A stretch of 64,000 nucleotides of DNA from CAVTYH01 sp963773875 (lineage in GTDB: Bacteria > Planctomycetota > Planctomycetia > Pirellulales > JADZDJ01), in assembly GCA_963773875.1 (NCBI GenBank), contig CAVZCV010000006.1, forward strand, positions 62,001-126,000. The letters run 5' to 3'. The notes below the pieces were generated by a model. It was not told the origin of the DNA, searched no databases, and saw only the letters and a list, made by a program, of their open reading frames with translations. Made by a program: the position numbers and the translations under genes. This document shows, one piece after another, positions 31,101 through 40,955 of the stretch; within the stretch, counting starts at the first letter, position 1; the number at the start of each line of letters is the position of its first letter.

Positions 31101-34100
31101 CCGCGGCGGTCCTGTCCTGGCAGACCGTACCGGGAGCGACCAGTTACAACGTCTATCGCAGCACCGCCATGAATGGAGAAGGCACAACGCCCCTGGCGAC
31201 CGGGATCACTGGAACTACGTTTGTCGATCGCGGTCTGACGAACGGCACACCATATTACTACCGCGTCACGGCCGTAAAGCTGCAAGCCGGTGTGCCATTT
31301 GAAGGCAGTGCCTCGAGCGAAGCGGCGGTCGCCCCTACGAACTATTCGTTCCCGTATTTCTTTACGCATCAAAGCTATAGCTTTGCCAACTATCTCACCA
31401 ATCAAAGCAATTTGCTGCGGCTGAATGGCCTCAACGTGGAAAACGCGGGCCTGTTCGGCACCAACCTGCAGCTGACCGATGGTGGCACCAATCAAACGGA
31501 CAGTGTCTTCACCCTGAACCCGGTGGACATTGGCCGCTTTACGACGAATTTTACCTTCGAACAGATTCCGACCATCAACTACAGCGGCGCCCTGGGAGGT
31601 GGATTGACGTTCACCATTCAAGGCAACAGCGCCGCGGCGTTGGGTACGGCCGGCGCCGGACTGGGGTATGCGGGGATCGCCAACAGCGTGGCGATCAAAT
31701 TCGATTTGAGCGACGACGCCGGCGAGGGCCCCAACTCGACTGGACTTTATACCAATGGAGCGCCACCGACGGCTGGCAATTCGATCAATCTCAGCGGCAC
31801 GGGGATTGATCTCCACAGTGGTCACTTGTTCAACGTGGCGATGAGCTACGATGGTGCGACACTCGTCGTCACGATCACCGACACGGTCACGCAGGCGCAA
31901 GCCACGCAGAGCTACACGGTGAACATTCCCGGCCTGGTGGGGGGCAGTCAGGCGTACGTCGGTTTTACCGGCGGGACCGCGGCGCAGTCCGCCATTCAAT
32001 CGATCACCAACTGGACCTTTACCCCCGCCCCCTCCGCCCCCACGGGCTTACAAGCGTCCGCCAACGGGATTCAAGTCAACCTCACCTGGACCAATCATGA
32101 CCCCAATGCGACGGGGGTCGTGATCGAGCGGAAAACGGGCGCCGCGGGCGCTTACGCAGTGATTGGAACGACGAGCGCCCCCAGTGCCAATTCGTTTCTG
32201 GACACCACGGCGGCCGGTAACACCACGTATTTCTACCGCGTCCGCGCAACCAACAGCGGCAGCACCTCGCTGGCGTCCAACGAAGTCAGCGCGACAACCG
32301 CCACCGCGCCAGCCGATTTACAAGTGACGGTGACGGATGGTCAGGCGACAGCGACGCCGGGGGGGATGTTGACGTATACGATTGTGGTCACGAATGCGGG
32401 TCCCAACACGGTCACGGGGGCCAATATTGTCAGCACACTGTCGGCGGGATTCGACACCACCTGGGGTGCAACCACCTTTACGGCCACGGCGACCGGCGGG
32501 GCGAGCGGTTTTTGGGCCGATGCCATCGGACCGCTCAATAACACGGTGACCATGCCGCCGGGCAGCACAATTACTTATCTGCTGCAAGCGCGGTTGTCGG
32601 CCGGCGCGACCGGTTCGGTCTCCAACCTGCTGAATGTCACGGCGCCGGTGGGAGTGACGGATCCGAACCTGGCCAACAACACGGCCACCGATACCGATAC
32701 GGTGAGCGGCACTCCACAGGCCGATTTGCAAATCACCCTCAGCGATGGCCAAACCAGTGTCACGCCCGGCGCGGCGGTGACCTACACGATCGTAGTGACC
32801 AATGCGGGCCCGGCCACCGTAGCGGGAGTGCAGATTGTCGACAACCTGCCGGCGGTCTTTGGTTCGCCGAGCTTTACCGCCACGGCCACGGGGGGCGCTT
32901 CAGGATTCTGGGCCAGCGCCATTGGCAACCTGAATAACACGGTCACCATGCCGCCGGGCAGTACGATCACCTACCTGCTCAGCGGCATTCTCACTGCCGG
33001 TGCCACCGGCAGTGTGGCGAATACGGCCAGTGTGACCGCACCCGCGGGAGTGAGCGAAATCAATCCGGCCAACAACACGGCCACCGATACCGATACGGTG
33101 AGCGGCACTCCGCAGGCCGACTTACAAGTCACGGTGACCGACGGTCAGACCAGTGCCACGCCCGGGGGCGCGGTGACGTACACGATTGTAGTCACTAACG
33201 CGGGTCCCAATACGGTCACCGGGGCCAATATCGTCAGCACGCTGTCGGCGGGATTTGACACCAGCTGGGGCGCGACCACCTTTACGGCCACAGCCACCGG
33301 CGGGGCGGCCGGTTTTTGGGCCGATGCCATTGGGCCATTAAATAACACCGTGACCATGCCGCCCGGCAGCACGATTACCTACCTCTTGCACGGCACGCTG
33401 AGCGCGACGGCCACCGGCTCCGTCTCCAATACTGTGAGCGTCACCGCGCCGGTCGGTCTCACCGAGATCAACCCCGCCAATAATACGGCCACCGATACCG
33501 ATACCGTCGGCAACACTCCCCAAGCCGATTTACAAGTGACGGTGACGGATGGTCAGTCGACGGCGACGCCGGGTGGGATGTTGACGTATACGATTGTGGT
33601 CACCAATGCGGGTCCCAACACGGTCAGCGGGGCCAATATTGTCAGCACGCTGTCGGCGGGATTCGACACCACCTGGGGCGCAACCACCTTTACGGCCACG
33701 GCGACCGGCGGGGCGAGCGGTTTTTGGGCCGATGCCATCGGCGCGCTCAATAACACCGTGACCATGCCGCCCGGCAGCACGATAACTTATCTGCTGCAAG
33801 CGCGGTTGTCGGCCGGCGCGACCGGTTCGGTCTCCAACCTGCTGAATGTCACGGCGCCGGTGGGAGTGACGGATCCGAACCTGGCCAACAACACGGCTAC
33901 CGATACCGATACGGTCAGCGGCACTCCGCAGGCCGACTTACAAGTCACGATGACCGACGGTCAGACTAGCGCTACGCCCGGGAGCGCGGTGACGTATACG
34001 ATTGTGGTCACTAACGCGGGTCCCAATACGGTCACCGGGGCCAATATTGTCAGCACGCTGTCGGCGGGATTTGACACCAGCTGGGGCGCGACCACCTTTA

Positions 34101-35203
34101 CGGCCACAGCCACCGGCGGGGCGGCCGGTTTTTGGGCCGATGCCATTGGGCCATTAAATAACACCGTGACCATGCCGCCCGGCAGCACGATTACCTACCT
34201 CTTGCACGGCACGCTGAGCGCGACGGCCACCGGCTCCGTCTCCAATACTGTGAGCGTCACCGCGCCGGTCGGTCTCACCGAGATCAACCCCGCCAATAAT
34301 ACGGCCACCGATACCGATACCGTCGGGACCGGGCTGGCGCTGACCCAGGCCGCAACGAGCCCGGCCGTGCAAACCGCGCCCACATTGGATTTTTCCGGCG
34401 GCTTTGCTGGCGCGGCCAGCAAATTCAATTTCAATGGTTCGTCGGCGAAAATCGTGGGTTCGACGCTGCAGCTCACCAGCGGCAAAAAAAATCAGACAGC
34501 CAGCATCTTCACGCATACGGCGGTCGATGTGACACGATTCGATACTGACTTTGCGTTTCAGACGGTGGCGGGCAGCAATCCCAGCGGAGAGGGACTCACC
34601 TTTACGATCCAAGGGGTGGGACCCAAGGTTCTGGGCGGAGCGGCCGCCGGCTTGGGGTATGCCAAACTCAAAAACAGCGTGGCCTTGAAATTCGACCTGT
34701 ACAGCAACGCTGGCGAAGGCGCCAGCTCCACCGGCTTCTACACCAAGGGCGCGGTGCCCACCAATGTCGGATCGACAACCGTGCAAGATCATGGGATCGA
34801 TTTCCACAGCGGGCACGTGTTCGTCGTGCACCTGGATTACGATGGCACGAACCTCGCAGTCTCGATTATGGATACGACGACGCTGGCGCTCGCGGAACAA
34901 CGTTATGTGGCGAACATTCCGTTAATCGTCGGGGCCAGCAAGGCCTATCTCGGATTCACTGCCGCGACCAGCACGCACACCGCGAGTCAAACGATTCTCA
35001 GTTGGACCTACCGCGCCCTGAATTCGGTTAGCATGGCGTCGGCCGCGCCGATGGCACCTGCAAACGTTAAAAACAGCAGTGTGGTGTCGGCGCCGACTAC
35101 TGTGAGCACTCCGGTCGCCCCTGCCGTCCCCGCGCCGATCAAAAAAGCGGCAGTGGTGGTGCGGGGGAGGCGATTGATCGAAGTGCCGCCTGCCCAGGAG
35201 TAA
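28155..35203 (+). CDS. Giant secreted copper-radical (galactose/glyoxal) oxidase with lectin, Calx-beta, FN3 and DUF11 modules (one frameshift)
   Basis: About 2,350 aa once a break near 29785 is bridged. The planctomycete surface N-terminus (IEKFEARLCLHEG) is followed by a kelch-type propeller. All copper-radical sites appear: Cys136 (NIFCTGMSL), Tyr185 (AGRWYPSST), Tyr381-His382 (IRWYHSTAL) and His456 (TATHAENWDQY), matching the Tyr-Cys cofactor and Cu ligands of glyoxal oxidase/GlxA. A DUF1929-like Ig domain ends the enzyme. Then come about four Calx-beta repeats (to 31055), an FN3 (31060-31340), an L-type lectin-like domain (31350-32030), an FN3, five DUF11 repeats (32311-34327) and a second lectin-like domain (34380-35010). 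AAGGAG supports ATG 28155. The position, 69 bases after the last glycosyltransferase, suggests it oxidises the exported polymer, as GlxA does in Streptomyces (inference). Confidence 0.85.
32311..34327 (+). repeat. Five tandem DUF11-coding repeats (about 408, 396, 408, 408, 396 bp)
   Basis: Units begin at about 32311, 32719, 33115, 33523 and 33931, each opening with codons for ADLQ(V/I). Units 1 and 4 are nearly identical at DNA level, as are units 3 and 5, while unit 2 is clearly more diverged. The order is therefore A-B-C-A-C. Confidence 0.85.
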
Positions 35204-35449
35204 GCCGCAGGACTGGGCACAAGTTCGGCGCAACTTCGTCACCATCGCGGGTTCCGAAACTTGCGCCACATCGGCACCGTTGCGAGGGGATTGGCGGACC
35301 GGCATGCGCCCTGGGTTGCGGACGGCCAGCTTTGCCGCTGCACTCTGGCGGGATCGGTATGGCCACGAGCGCGAGTGTTCTTCTCCACTGCAGCGCGACG
35401 TGCACCGCCCAACTCGGCCGGGGTGCTGGGACGCTGCGCCTTTCGTCAT

Positions 35450-36751
35450 CTAGCCAATCACATGTTCAAAACCGGTGATGTTGGTGACGCTGAAGTGATT
35501 GTGCGATTTGACCAGGGTATCGCCGACGTCACCGCCGCCGTCCAGATTGGCGGTGACCGCCGTGCTGTTAACAAGCGTCAGGGCATCAAATTCGCCCGGT
35601 CCCAAATTGACATTCAGAGTTGCGGCAGCTGTGCTGGCGGCAAGACTCACGACGTCTTTCCCCTCACCCGTCGACACGTCGATATCGCTCCCCGCGGTCG
35701 CGTGGGACAGGCTGACCGTGTCACGACCGCTGCCGGCCGTGATTTCCAGGAACGTAGAGGCCGAAACGTTCGCCAGACTGACCGTATTGTTTCCATCGCC
35801 GGCATTGATTTGCACAAAGGAACCGGTGGAGCGTGCATGGTTTACCGCGATGGCATCGCGCCCCCCGCCGGAATTCACCTGAAGAAAATCGCCGGCCGAG
35901 AGGTTACTGAACGTAACGGTGTTGTTTCCGTCGCCGGCATTGGCTTGCAAGAAATAGTTTTCGGATTTCGATTTGGTGATCACGATTTTATCGGCGCCGG
36001 TGCCGGCGTTGACTTGCAAAAATCCAACCAGCGAGGGTCCACTGGCCGAGACGTTGTTCAGGTTCACGCTATTGCCCCCATCACCGCCGTTGACTTGCAC
36101 AAAACTCTGGGAAGAGCTGACGTTGGACAACACCATTGCATCGCGGCCCGCCAGCCCATTTACTTGCAGAAAGTCGCCGGCTGTGATTTGGTTTAAACTA
36201 ACCGCGTTGTTGCCGCCCCCCGCATTGACTTGAAAAAAAGTTCCCGTCACGACTTTGGCGATCGACAGCACGTCGTTTCCGTCGGTCGCATCAAAATTAT
36301 TGAATTGGAAGAAGGTGCCGGTGTTCAGCTTCGAGGCCGACAGGGTGTTGTTCCCCGCTGCATCATTTATTTGCAGTGCGGTGCCGGTGTTGATTTTGGA
36401 CAGTAGGTAGGTGTCATTGCCAGCCGCATCCGTGAACATCAATTCTCCGACGACGCTGCCATTGGTGATCGTGCTGGTGTCGTTGCCCTCTGCCAAATCG
36501 ATCTCGATATTCCCTGTCACTCCGGTCGCGATGACCGCATGCGTACTGCCATTGATGCGCGTGCCGACCCCGCTGATTCTCCACTGGCCGCTGTCCACCT
36601 GCGAAACCTGGATCGAATTGGCCGCACTGTCGCCGGTCAGAATAAGGTCACCCGCCACCACGGCCGCAATCACGTTCCCGGCCAACACGCCGCGCCTTTC
36701 CAAGGATTCAAACCCCCACTGACGGCGTGATAGAATTGTTCGAATGCGCAT
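35450..36751 (-). CDS. Surface protein of FLQVNAGDGNN-type repeats, beta-solenoid-like
   Basis: 433 aa. It opens with the planctomycete surface motif (RRQWGFESLERRGVLAG) after ATG 36751, which has GGAG upstream; the frame is open to 36943 but that part is not protein-like. The rest is about fourteen repeats of 22-26 residues built on (D/T)F(L/F)QVNAGxGxNxVxLxNVxA. The regular spacing of short hydrophobic strands and Asn/Gly turns suggests a right-handed parallel beta-solenoid. It recalls RTX proteins but lacks the GGxGxD calcium nonapeptide. No catalytic motif is seen. The end (FDALTLVNSTAVTANLDGGG, then HNHFSVTNITGFEHV) is the usual C-terminal cap of such planctomycete proteins. Function unknown. 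Confidence 0.8.
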   Translation of the reverse strand: MRIRTILSRRQWGFESLERRGVLAGNVIAAVVAGDLILTGDSAANSIQVSQVDSGQWRISGVGTRINGSTHAVIATGVTGNIEIDLAEGNDTSTITNGSVVGELMFTDAAGNDTYLLSKINTGTALQINDAAGNNTLSASKLNTGTFFQFNNFDATDGNDVLSIAKVVTGTFFQVNAGGGNNAVSLNQITAGDFLQVNGLAGRDAMVLSNVSSSQSFVQVNGGDGGNSVNLNNVSASGPSLVGFLQVNAGTGADKIVITKSKSENYFLQANAGDGNNTVTFSNLSAGDFLQVNSGGGRDAIAVNHARSTGSFVQINAGDGNNTVSLANVSASTFLEITAGSGRDTVSLSHATAGSDIDVSTGEGKDVVSLAASTAAATLNVNLGPGEFDALTLVNSTAVTANLDGGGDVGDTLVKSHNHFSVTNITGFEHVIG

Positions 36752-36908
36752 GATGGGATGTCTCCGGAAAGTGTAACGCGTGCGAAGAATGTAGATGCTA
36801 GCAAATTCAAGCAGTCTGGAAAAGCAGCCTGGCTCGGAGGCGCAATTCGAACGGCGGCGGCAAAGCGGCAGCCACGTACCGACTGAAAAACCCTCAAATT
36901 CGCTGATT

Positions 36909-37232
36909 TCATTCAAATCCTCGGCCGAGCCAATCGCTGACACGCTCGATCCAAAGCCGCGCCTCGTCGGTCGTCAGCGCCAGATCCTTCTCAAAGCAGA
37001 TCTGGCCTTTGCCGACGAACATGACACCTGAGGTCACAATTCGCGATCGGTAACCAGCGAACCGAACTGACCGCTGTCCCGATTCGCTCGTCACATAATA
37101 GAGCACGCAGGTCGTCAACCGATGTAGCTCGGCCAGTCGATCTTCGACCGACGCGCGAATCAGAAACGTGATTGCCGCGAGGCCGGCGACGTCTAAACAT
37201 GCCCGCCGTGCGCCGGAGTCCACGAACTTCAA
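36909..37232 (-). CDS. Hypothetical protein, possible PilZ-like fold
   Basis: 107-aa frame opening with TTG and no strong ribosome site. The middle and C-terminal parts are protein-like (RVSDWLGRGFE at the end; SGVMFVGKGQICFEKDLALT). Not recognised; the pattern of short strands with charged turns is only loosely PilZ-like. The upstream family A element and a GC-rich palindrome lie within 100 bases. Confidence 0.4.
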   Translation of the reverse strand: MKFVDSGARRACLDVAGLAAITFLIRASVEDRLAELHRLTTCVLYYVTSESGQRSVRFAGYRSRIVTSGVMFVGKGQICFEKDLALTTDEARLWIERVSDWLGRGFE

Positions 37233-37281
37233 CTCGATAAATGACTGTTGGCCGCGGCCGGCTTTTTTATTGGCCTCGGCT

Positions 37282-37357
37282 TACAATCACTTCTCGCTCA
37301 CCGGTCCAAGCTGGCCATTTGCATTCGGCCAATCTTGGCGTCGCCCGGTGGGGCGTT
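37282..37357 (+). ncRNA. Structured RNA candidate family A, copy 2
   Basis: A -10-like TACAAT (37282-37287) is followed by a nested hairpin. The outer stem is CTCACCGG (37297-37304) with CCGGTGGG (37345-37352). The middle stem is CCAAG (37306) with CTTGG (37334). The inner stem is TGGCC (37312) with GGCCA (37327). It aligns over its whole length with copy 1 at 17850, including the sequence before the hairpin, while stems differ by paired changes. The 3' end touches the stop codon of the minus-strand gene at 37356, so it might instead act as that gene's 3' structure. The T-run is weaker than in copy 1. Confidence 0.5.
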
Positions 37358-37661
37358 AGCATTTGTCACAATTGATTTCGCCGAAAATCGGCGAACCATC
37401 GTCATTCCAACCCATGACGCAGACCGCTGCAAGACAGCGATCTTCAAGCGCCAGGCGAATGTGCCCTTCCAGTGTTTCGCCTTCCAAGCTGCCGATCATC
37501 GCGGGCATTGTGTCTTTCAACTTCCAATGCCGGATCAAACGCAGTGCATCCTCGGCGGTTCTGGCAACTGGCCAGACTCTGCCTATTTTGTCGCCAACAT
37601 GAATATGCTGCGCCCGCTGCACTTTTCCCCGTCGGACAAGCATGTAGTACCCCTGCATTGA
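37356..37661 (-). CDS. Hypothetical protein
   Basis: About 101 aa starting MQGYYMLVRRGKVQRAQH with AAAGGT upstream; the open frame extends to 37757, but that part looks random. Segments such as VGDKIGRVWPVARTAEDALR and LEDRCLAAVCVMGWNDDGSP are protein-like and the end is CDKC. No family recognised. Lies just downstream of another small minus-strand gene (37765-38010), possibly an operon. Confidence 0.5.
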   Translation of the reverse strand, partial: SMQGYYMLVRRGKVQRAQHIHVGDKIGRVWPVARTAEDALRLIRHWKLKDTMPAMIGSLEGETLEGHIRLALEDRCLAAVCVMGWNDDGSPIFGEINCDKC

Positions 37662-37764
37662 AAGTACCTTTGCCAGCTGGTTCGTTTTGCACGGCGGACA
37701 AAGTCTGAGGTTCGCCGCCGCCTGCCATGCAGCAGCCCTTCGCTGGCCGTCCGGCACGAACCAC

Positions 37765-38010
37765 TTATTCTGGCGCCAACATTTTGAGCAGCTTATGATG
37801 TTCGCGGTTGGCCCGCGTGATCCAACCCGTGGTGTTCAAGCCCACCCCGCTTTCAACCGAAAAGATCCGACCATCCGGCAATTGTACAAACCTTGCATCG
37901 CGATGGGCGATTTTCGCGACTCCGAGTACCGCGCTGGCCGGTGCGCCGAGTGTGGGCAAAATGGCAACTTCGTCATTGGGTCTGAAATCGTAGTTAGATG
38001 ACTGATCCAC
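37765..38010 (-). CDS. Small hypothetical protein
   Basis: 81 aa, GTG start at 38010 with GAGAGGGAG about 9 bases upstream. Contains FRPNDEVAILPTLGAPASA and ARFVQLPDGRIFSVESG, a short beta-rich pattern resembling an SH3-like or KOW-like barrel (loose resemblance), and a basic C-terminal helix (WITRANREHHKLLKML). Function unknown. Confidence 0.55.
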   Translation of the reverse strand: MDQSSNYDFRPNDEVAILPTLGAPASAVLGVAKIAHRDARFVQLPDGRIFSVESGVGLNTTGWITRANREHHKLLKMLAPE

Positions 38011-38554
38011 GATTTGTGTCTCCCTCTCGCGCAGAGAATTGGCAGATCAATGACCGATTCGGTTGGTACGTGTTCAGTTAATATCCTTGATCAGCTGTGA
38101 ACACACATCAGCCCCAGACGTAACCCCTACAATCCGGAACGCTGCAAGCGACATGCCGACGTTCGCCCAAGGGGGGCAGCGGCTGCATGAAAACATCACC
38201 CACTCAACTCCGCGTCGTGCGCAGGTCCTAATTCTTCAGTCGCCGCAAAGACGCGCCCGCAATCACAATGCGGCCGGGCGGCAATGCGTTGAAATTGATT
38301 ACTACATTGTCTGGCTTGTCACGCGTTGGACAATCAAATACGACGGTCCCCCAGCGCTGAGAATGCGTTCGACAGCGTCCTCCTGTTTCAGGCAGTGATT
38401 CCAGCGATCATGGCACTTGCGGATGGGCAAGAATTGCGACACACGGCACGCGTGCTCAATTCACGCGACTGGCGGCAAACCGAGTGGCAGTAATAGAATA
38501 ACCGCAGCGAATCATCACGAAGATTAGGATCAGTTGGAATTGTCGAGGAAGGTA
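38011..38554. other. Divergent intergenic region, no gene recognised
   Basis: Lies between a minus-strand small gene and the plus-strand Crp/Fnr gene. No supported frame. Confidence 0.4.
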
Positions 38555-39298
38555 ATGGATTCGCAAAACTTGTTGCTTGCCGCTTTGCCAGTCGACGTTC
38601 AAGCCCGACTGCGCCCGCAACTGCGTACTAAGAATCTGAAAACGGGCGAGGTCCTGCATCGCCCTGGTCAAACGATTCGCCACTTGTACTTTCCGCTGGA
38701 CTGTTTGATCTCCGTCACGGTCACGATGAGCGAAGCGCGGACGGCCGAGGCCGGAATAGTTGGCAGCCGCGAAATGGTCGGAATCAATGCCTTTATGGGC
38801 GGTCGGGAAACGAATCAGACCGAATACATTTGTCAGTCGCCGGGATCAACGATTCGGCTGGATGCTGAATTTCTGCTGGCAGAATTTGATCGGATCAAAG
38901 CAGTTCGAGACGTGTTACTGCGGTACACGCAAGCATACATCGCTCAACTTTCGCAAAACGTGGCCTGCAATCGTCTCCATTCGATCGAACAGCGGCTTGC
39001 GCGGTGGATGTTAGAATGCCGGGACCGCCTGCACCGCGACGATCTTGGCGTGAGCCATGAATTCATCAGTCAGATGCTCGGAGTGCGGCGATCCGGAATC
39101 ACCGAGACGGCGGCGAAATTGCAACGCCGCAAGTTGATCGAATTCGGTCGCAAGAAATCCCGGATCATTGATCCGTCGGGTTTGGAGGCCGTATCGTGTG
39201 AGTGTTTTCGCGTGATCCGAGAAGAATACGACCGGTTGCTCGGCCCGCGGGTGAAACGTGCAAATCGCACTGGCCCGCCACTAGAACGCGCGTCGTAG
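38555..39298 (+). CDS. Crp/Fnr-family transcriptional regulator
   Basis: About 247 aa. An N-terminal cyclic-nucleotide-binding-type beta-roll (KTGEVLHRPGQTIRHLYFPL, ISVTVTMSEARTAEAGIVG) is joined by a dimerisation helix to a C-terminal winged helix: LGVSHEFISQMLGVRRSGIT is the helix-turn-helix, followed by AAKLQRRKLIEFGRKKSRII. The canonical cAMP-contact residues and the Fnr cysteines are absent, so the signal is unknown. GAGGAAGGT just before ATG 38555 decides the start over the in-frame TTG at 38534. This N-terminal variant is common in free-living soil and aquatic bacteria. It acts as a cytosolic DNA-binding dimer. Confidence 0.9.
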   Translation: MDSQNLLLAALPVDVQARLRPQLRTKNLKTGEVLHRPGQTIRHLYFPLDCLISVTVTMSEARTAEAGIVGSREMVGINAFMGGRETNQTEYICQSPGSTIRLDAEFLLAEFDRIKAVRDVLLRYTQAYIAQLSQNVACNRLHSIEQRLARWMLECRDRLHRDDLGVSHEFISQMLGVRRSGITETAAKLQRRKLIEFGRKKSRIIDPSGLEAVSCECFRVIREEYDRLLGPRVKRANRTGPPLERAS

Positions 39299-39367
39299 CT
39301 GAATCGATCCGATCTCAATCTCCTAACCGCCCGATATTCATTCGTCGCCGGCACGAGTCAGCTCATG

Positions 39368-40174
39368 TCAGCGCACCGCCGCCTCACGTTTCTCTACTGG
39401 CGGATTGGCTAATCGACGACCAATTCGTTTGAGGCGAAACAGGCCCGCTAGCCCGCCAAGGCTTAACAGCATGATCGAGCTCGGTTCGGGAACCGGCGCG
39501 AGAGCGACGACGAATGTTCGATCATAACCGTGCGTGGCTAAATCCCCGAGCGTGTTATCGGTGAATGCGCGGTTGGTGCCGGCGCTGTTGAAGGCCGTGC
39601 CACCGGCATAGCTATCGGTGGTGTCGGCGGCAAAGCCCAAGTAACTGTTACCGTTCGTCGTGTCGGAGAACACTTCGAAGGCGTATTGCGTGGAGGGGGC
39701 CAACGTCAGAACGTCCGGTCCGGAAAATGTCCAGGTGTACCATTCGTTGCCGAGTGCACCGGTGACGGTCGGAATACCCGAGATCGTATCGAGCGGCGTT
39801 AGATTTGTGCCGCTGGCGGAGCTAATTCGAACCGACCACAAAGTCCCCGCTGTGAAGACACCATTGCCGGAATTGCCGCCGCCGGTATTGGCCCCCAAGA
39901 GGGAGATGGAATTTAAAAGGAGTGACGAACCGGCCGGGGTGGTAAAGGTTTGTCCTGGCGGGCCCGCATTATCGGAAAACGCTTGCTGATTGTAGGCGCC
40001 ACCGCCGGGCGTCGTTCCGCCAGGAATCGTGGCATTGGCCAGCAAATCGGATTGATTACTGCCTAATGTCGCGGGTGTCGTCGTGCTAAAACTCATGGTG
40101 CCGGCCGCATCGAGCCTGGCCGCTGTGAAAGCAATGACGACCAGCGCGAAAAACCCAAAGTGTGTGCGAATCAT
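39368..40174 (-). CDS. PEP-CTERM protein, unknown function
   Basis: 268 aa. The signal peptide MIRTHFGFFALVVIAFTAARLDA starts at 40174 (GAGG upstream on that strand). The body has the PEP-CTERM choice-of-anchor pattern: QTFTTPAGSSLLLNSISLLG, then LSPSTQYAFEVFSD-like text seen here as LAPSTQYAFEVFSDTTNG, and NRAFTDNTLGDLATHGYDRT near the end. The sorting tail is VPEPSSIMLLSLGGLAGLF followed by RLKRIGRR. The reading frame is intact. It converges on the Crp/Fnr gene with a 69-base gap. Confidence 0.85.
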   Translation of the reverse strand: MIRTHFGFFALVVIAFTAARLDAAGTMSFSTTTPATLGSNQSDLLANATIPGGTTPGGGAYNQQAFSDNAGPPGQTFTTPAGSSLLLNSISLLGANTGGGNSGNGVFTAGTLWSVRISSASGTNLTPLDTISGIPTVTGALGNEWYTWTFSGPDVLTLAPSTQYAFEVFSDTTNGNSYLGFAADTTDSYAGGTAFNSAGTNRAFTDNTLGDLATHGYDRTFVVALAPVPEPSSIMLLSLGGLAGLFRLKRIGRRLANPPVEKREAAVR

Positions 40175-40759
40175 AGGAGCAGCCTCGTCGAAGAATTTCA
40201 ACGCTGAAAAACAAACGCTGTGACGATCGCTCTTCTGCTGTCCGAGCCCCATATGAGGACTAAATCCCAGTTTGGAGCTACCGGTTACTCTATCGAGATT
40301 TCAGTGAGTGTCAATCAAATAACTCTCGTTCTGGCGAACACGCGTGGCCTCCTGGCAGAGTTCGATAGGAGCGTACCATGAACAAGGCGGAAACATATGG
40401 CGGGCGTGCTTGAATCAAAATGCACTTCGTGGAGCGGGCGGCACACGTTCTGCGGTCAACTGCGCGCGGACCTGAGAGCGCTGAGTCCGCTGCTGACCGC
40501 CATGGCCTATCACCTCCACGGAATGCAAATCCGGAAATCGCGAGCGGAAAACAACTAACTTTTTTGCCATCCGATCCATAAGGAGACCGTCGATGCAACC
40601 GATACCAGACCCCGCGAACGATCCCGGGCGACCGAGAGTTGCTTCGACATCGGGACCCCGCACGGCCGCCGGACCTTTAACCGCTGCCCACACCGCAATC
40701 GTAGTTATGGCATAAAGTCTCAGATACTTGACAACTCATGCTGTCAAGCTAAAACAGCG
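40175..40759. other. Intergenic, no convincing gene
   Basis: Two overlapping minus-strand frames (40311-40598 and 40415-40693) exist. The second includes MAKKLVVFRSRFPDLHSVEV, which looks protein-like, but neither has a family or ribosome site, so no call is made. Confidence 0.35.
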
Positions 40760-40955
40760 CTACCTCAAAAGAGGTAGATAGAAGGCGGCAAGTTTTTTGA
40801 TAGCGATTGTCTGCTCTTCTAGGGGCCGGTCCTGCGCCGGCAATCGTACCCTGGTCTGTGTGGCAATCCATTCGGAACGAAGAAGAGTCGCTTGGCAACG
40901 CCAAGCGTATGGGCGGAAATCGCGGCGCGACCTTTCACATCCAGGAGGTACGCGA
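40760..40955 (+). promoter_or_regulatory. Structured 5' leader with three tandem hairpins
   Basis: Upstream of ATG 40956 lie CTACCTC-AAAA-GAGGTAG (40760-40777), GCCGG-TCCTGCG-CCGGC (about 40824-40840) and CGCTTGGC-AAC-GCCAAGCG (40889-40907), all perfect stems. The last can be enclosed by GTCGC...GCGAC. AGGAGGT follows at 40942. Matches no riboswitch consensus I know. Confidence 0.45.

Noticed and set aside
30713..31999. 428-codon minus-strand open frame opposite the Calx-beta/FN3 region
   Set aside because: It mirrors a strongly coding plus-strand frame; long antisense frames are expected from its codon bias, and its translation has no domain.
32311..34327. Possible CRISPR-like array
   Set aside because: The units are about 400 bp, coding and contiguous; there are no short repeats with spacers.
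35261..36196. 311-codon plus-strand frame opposite the solenoid protein
   Set aside because: Shadow of a repetitive coding sequence; the repeats make it stop-free. No ribosome site.
37250..37268. GGCCGCGGCC palindrome followed by T6 as a terminator
   Set aside because: No plus-strand gene lies upstream for it to terminate; it may simply be the upstream flank of family A copy 2.
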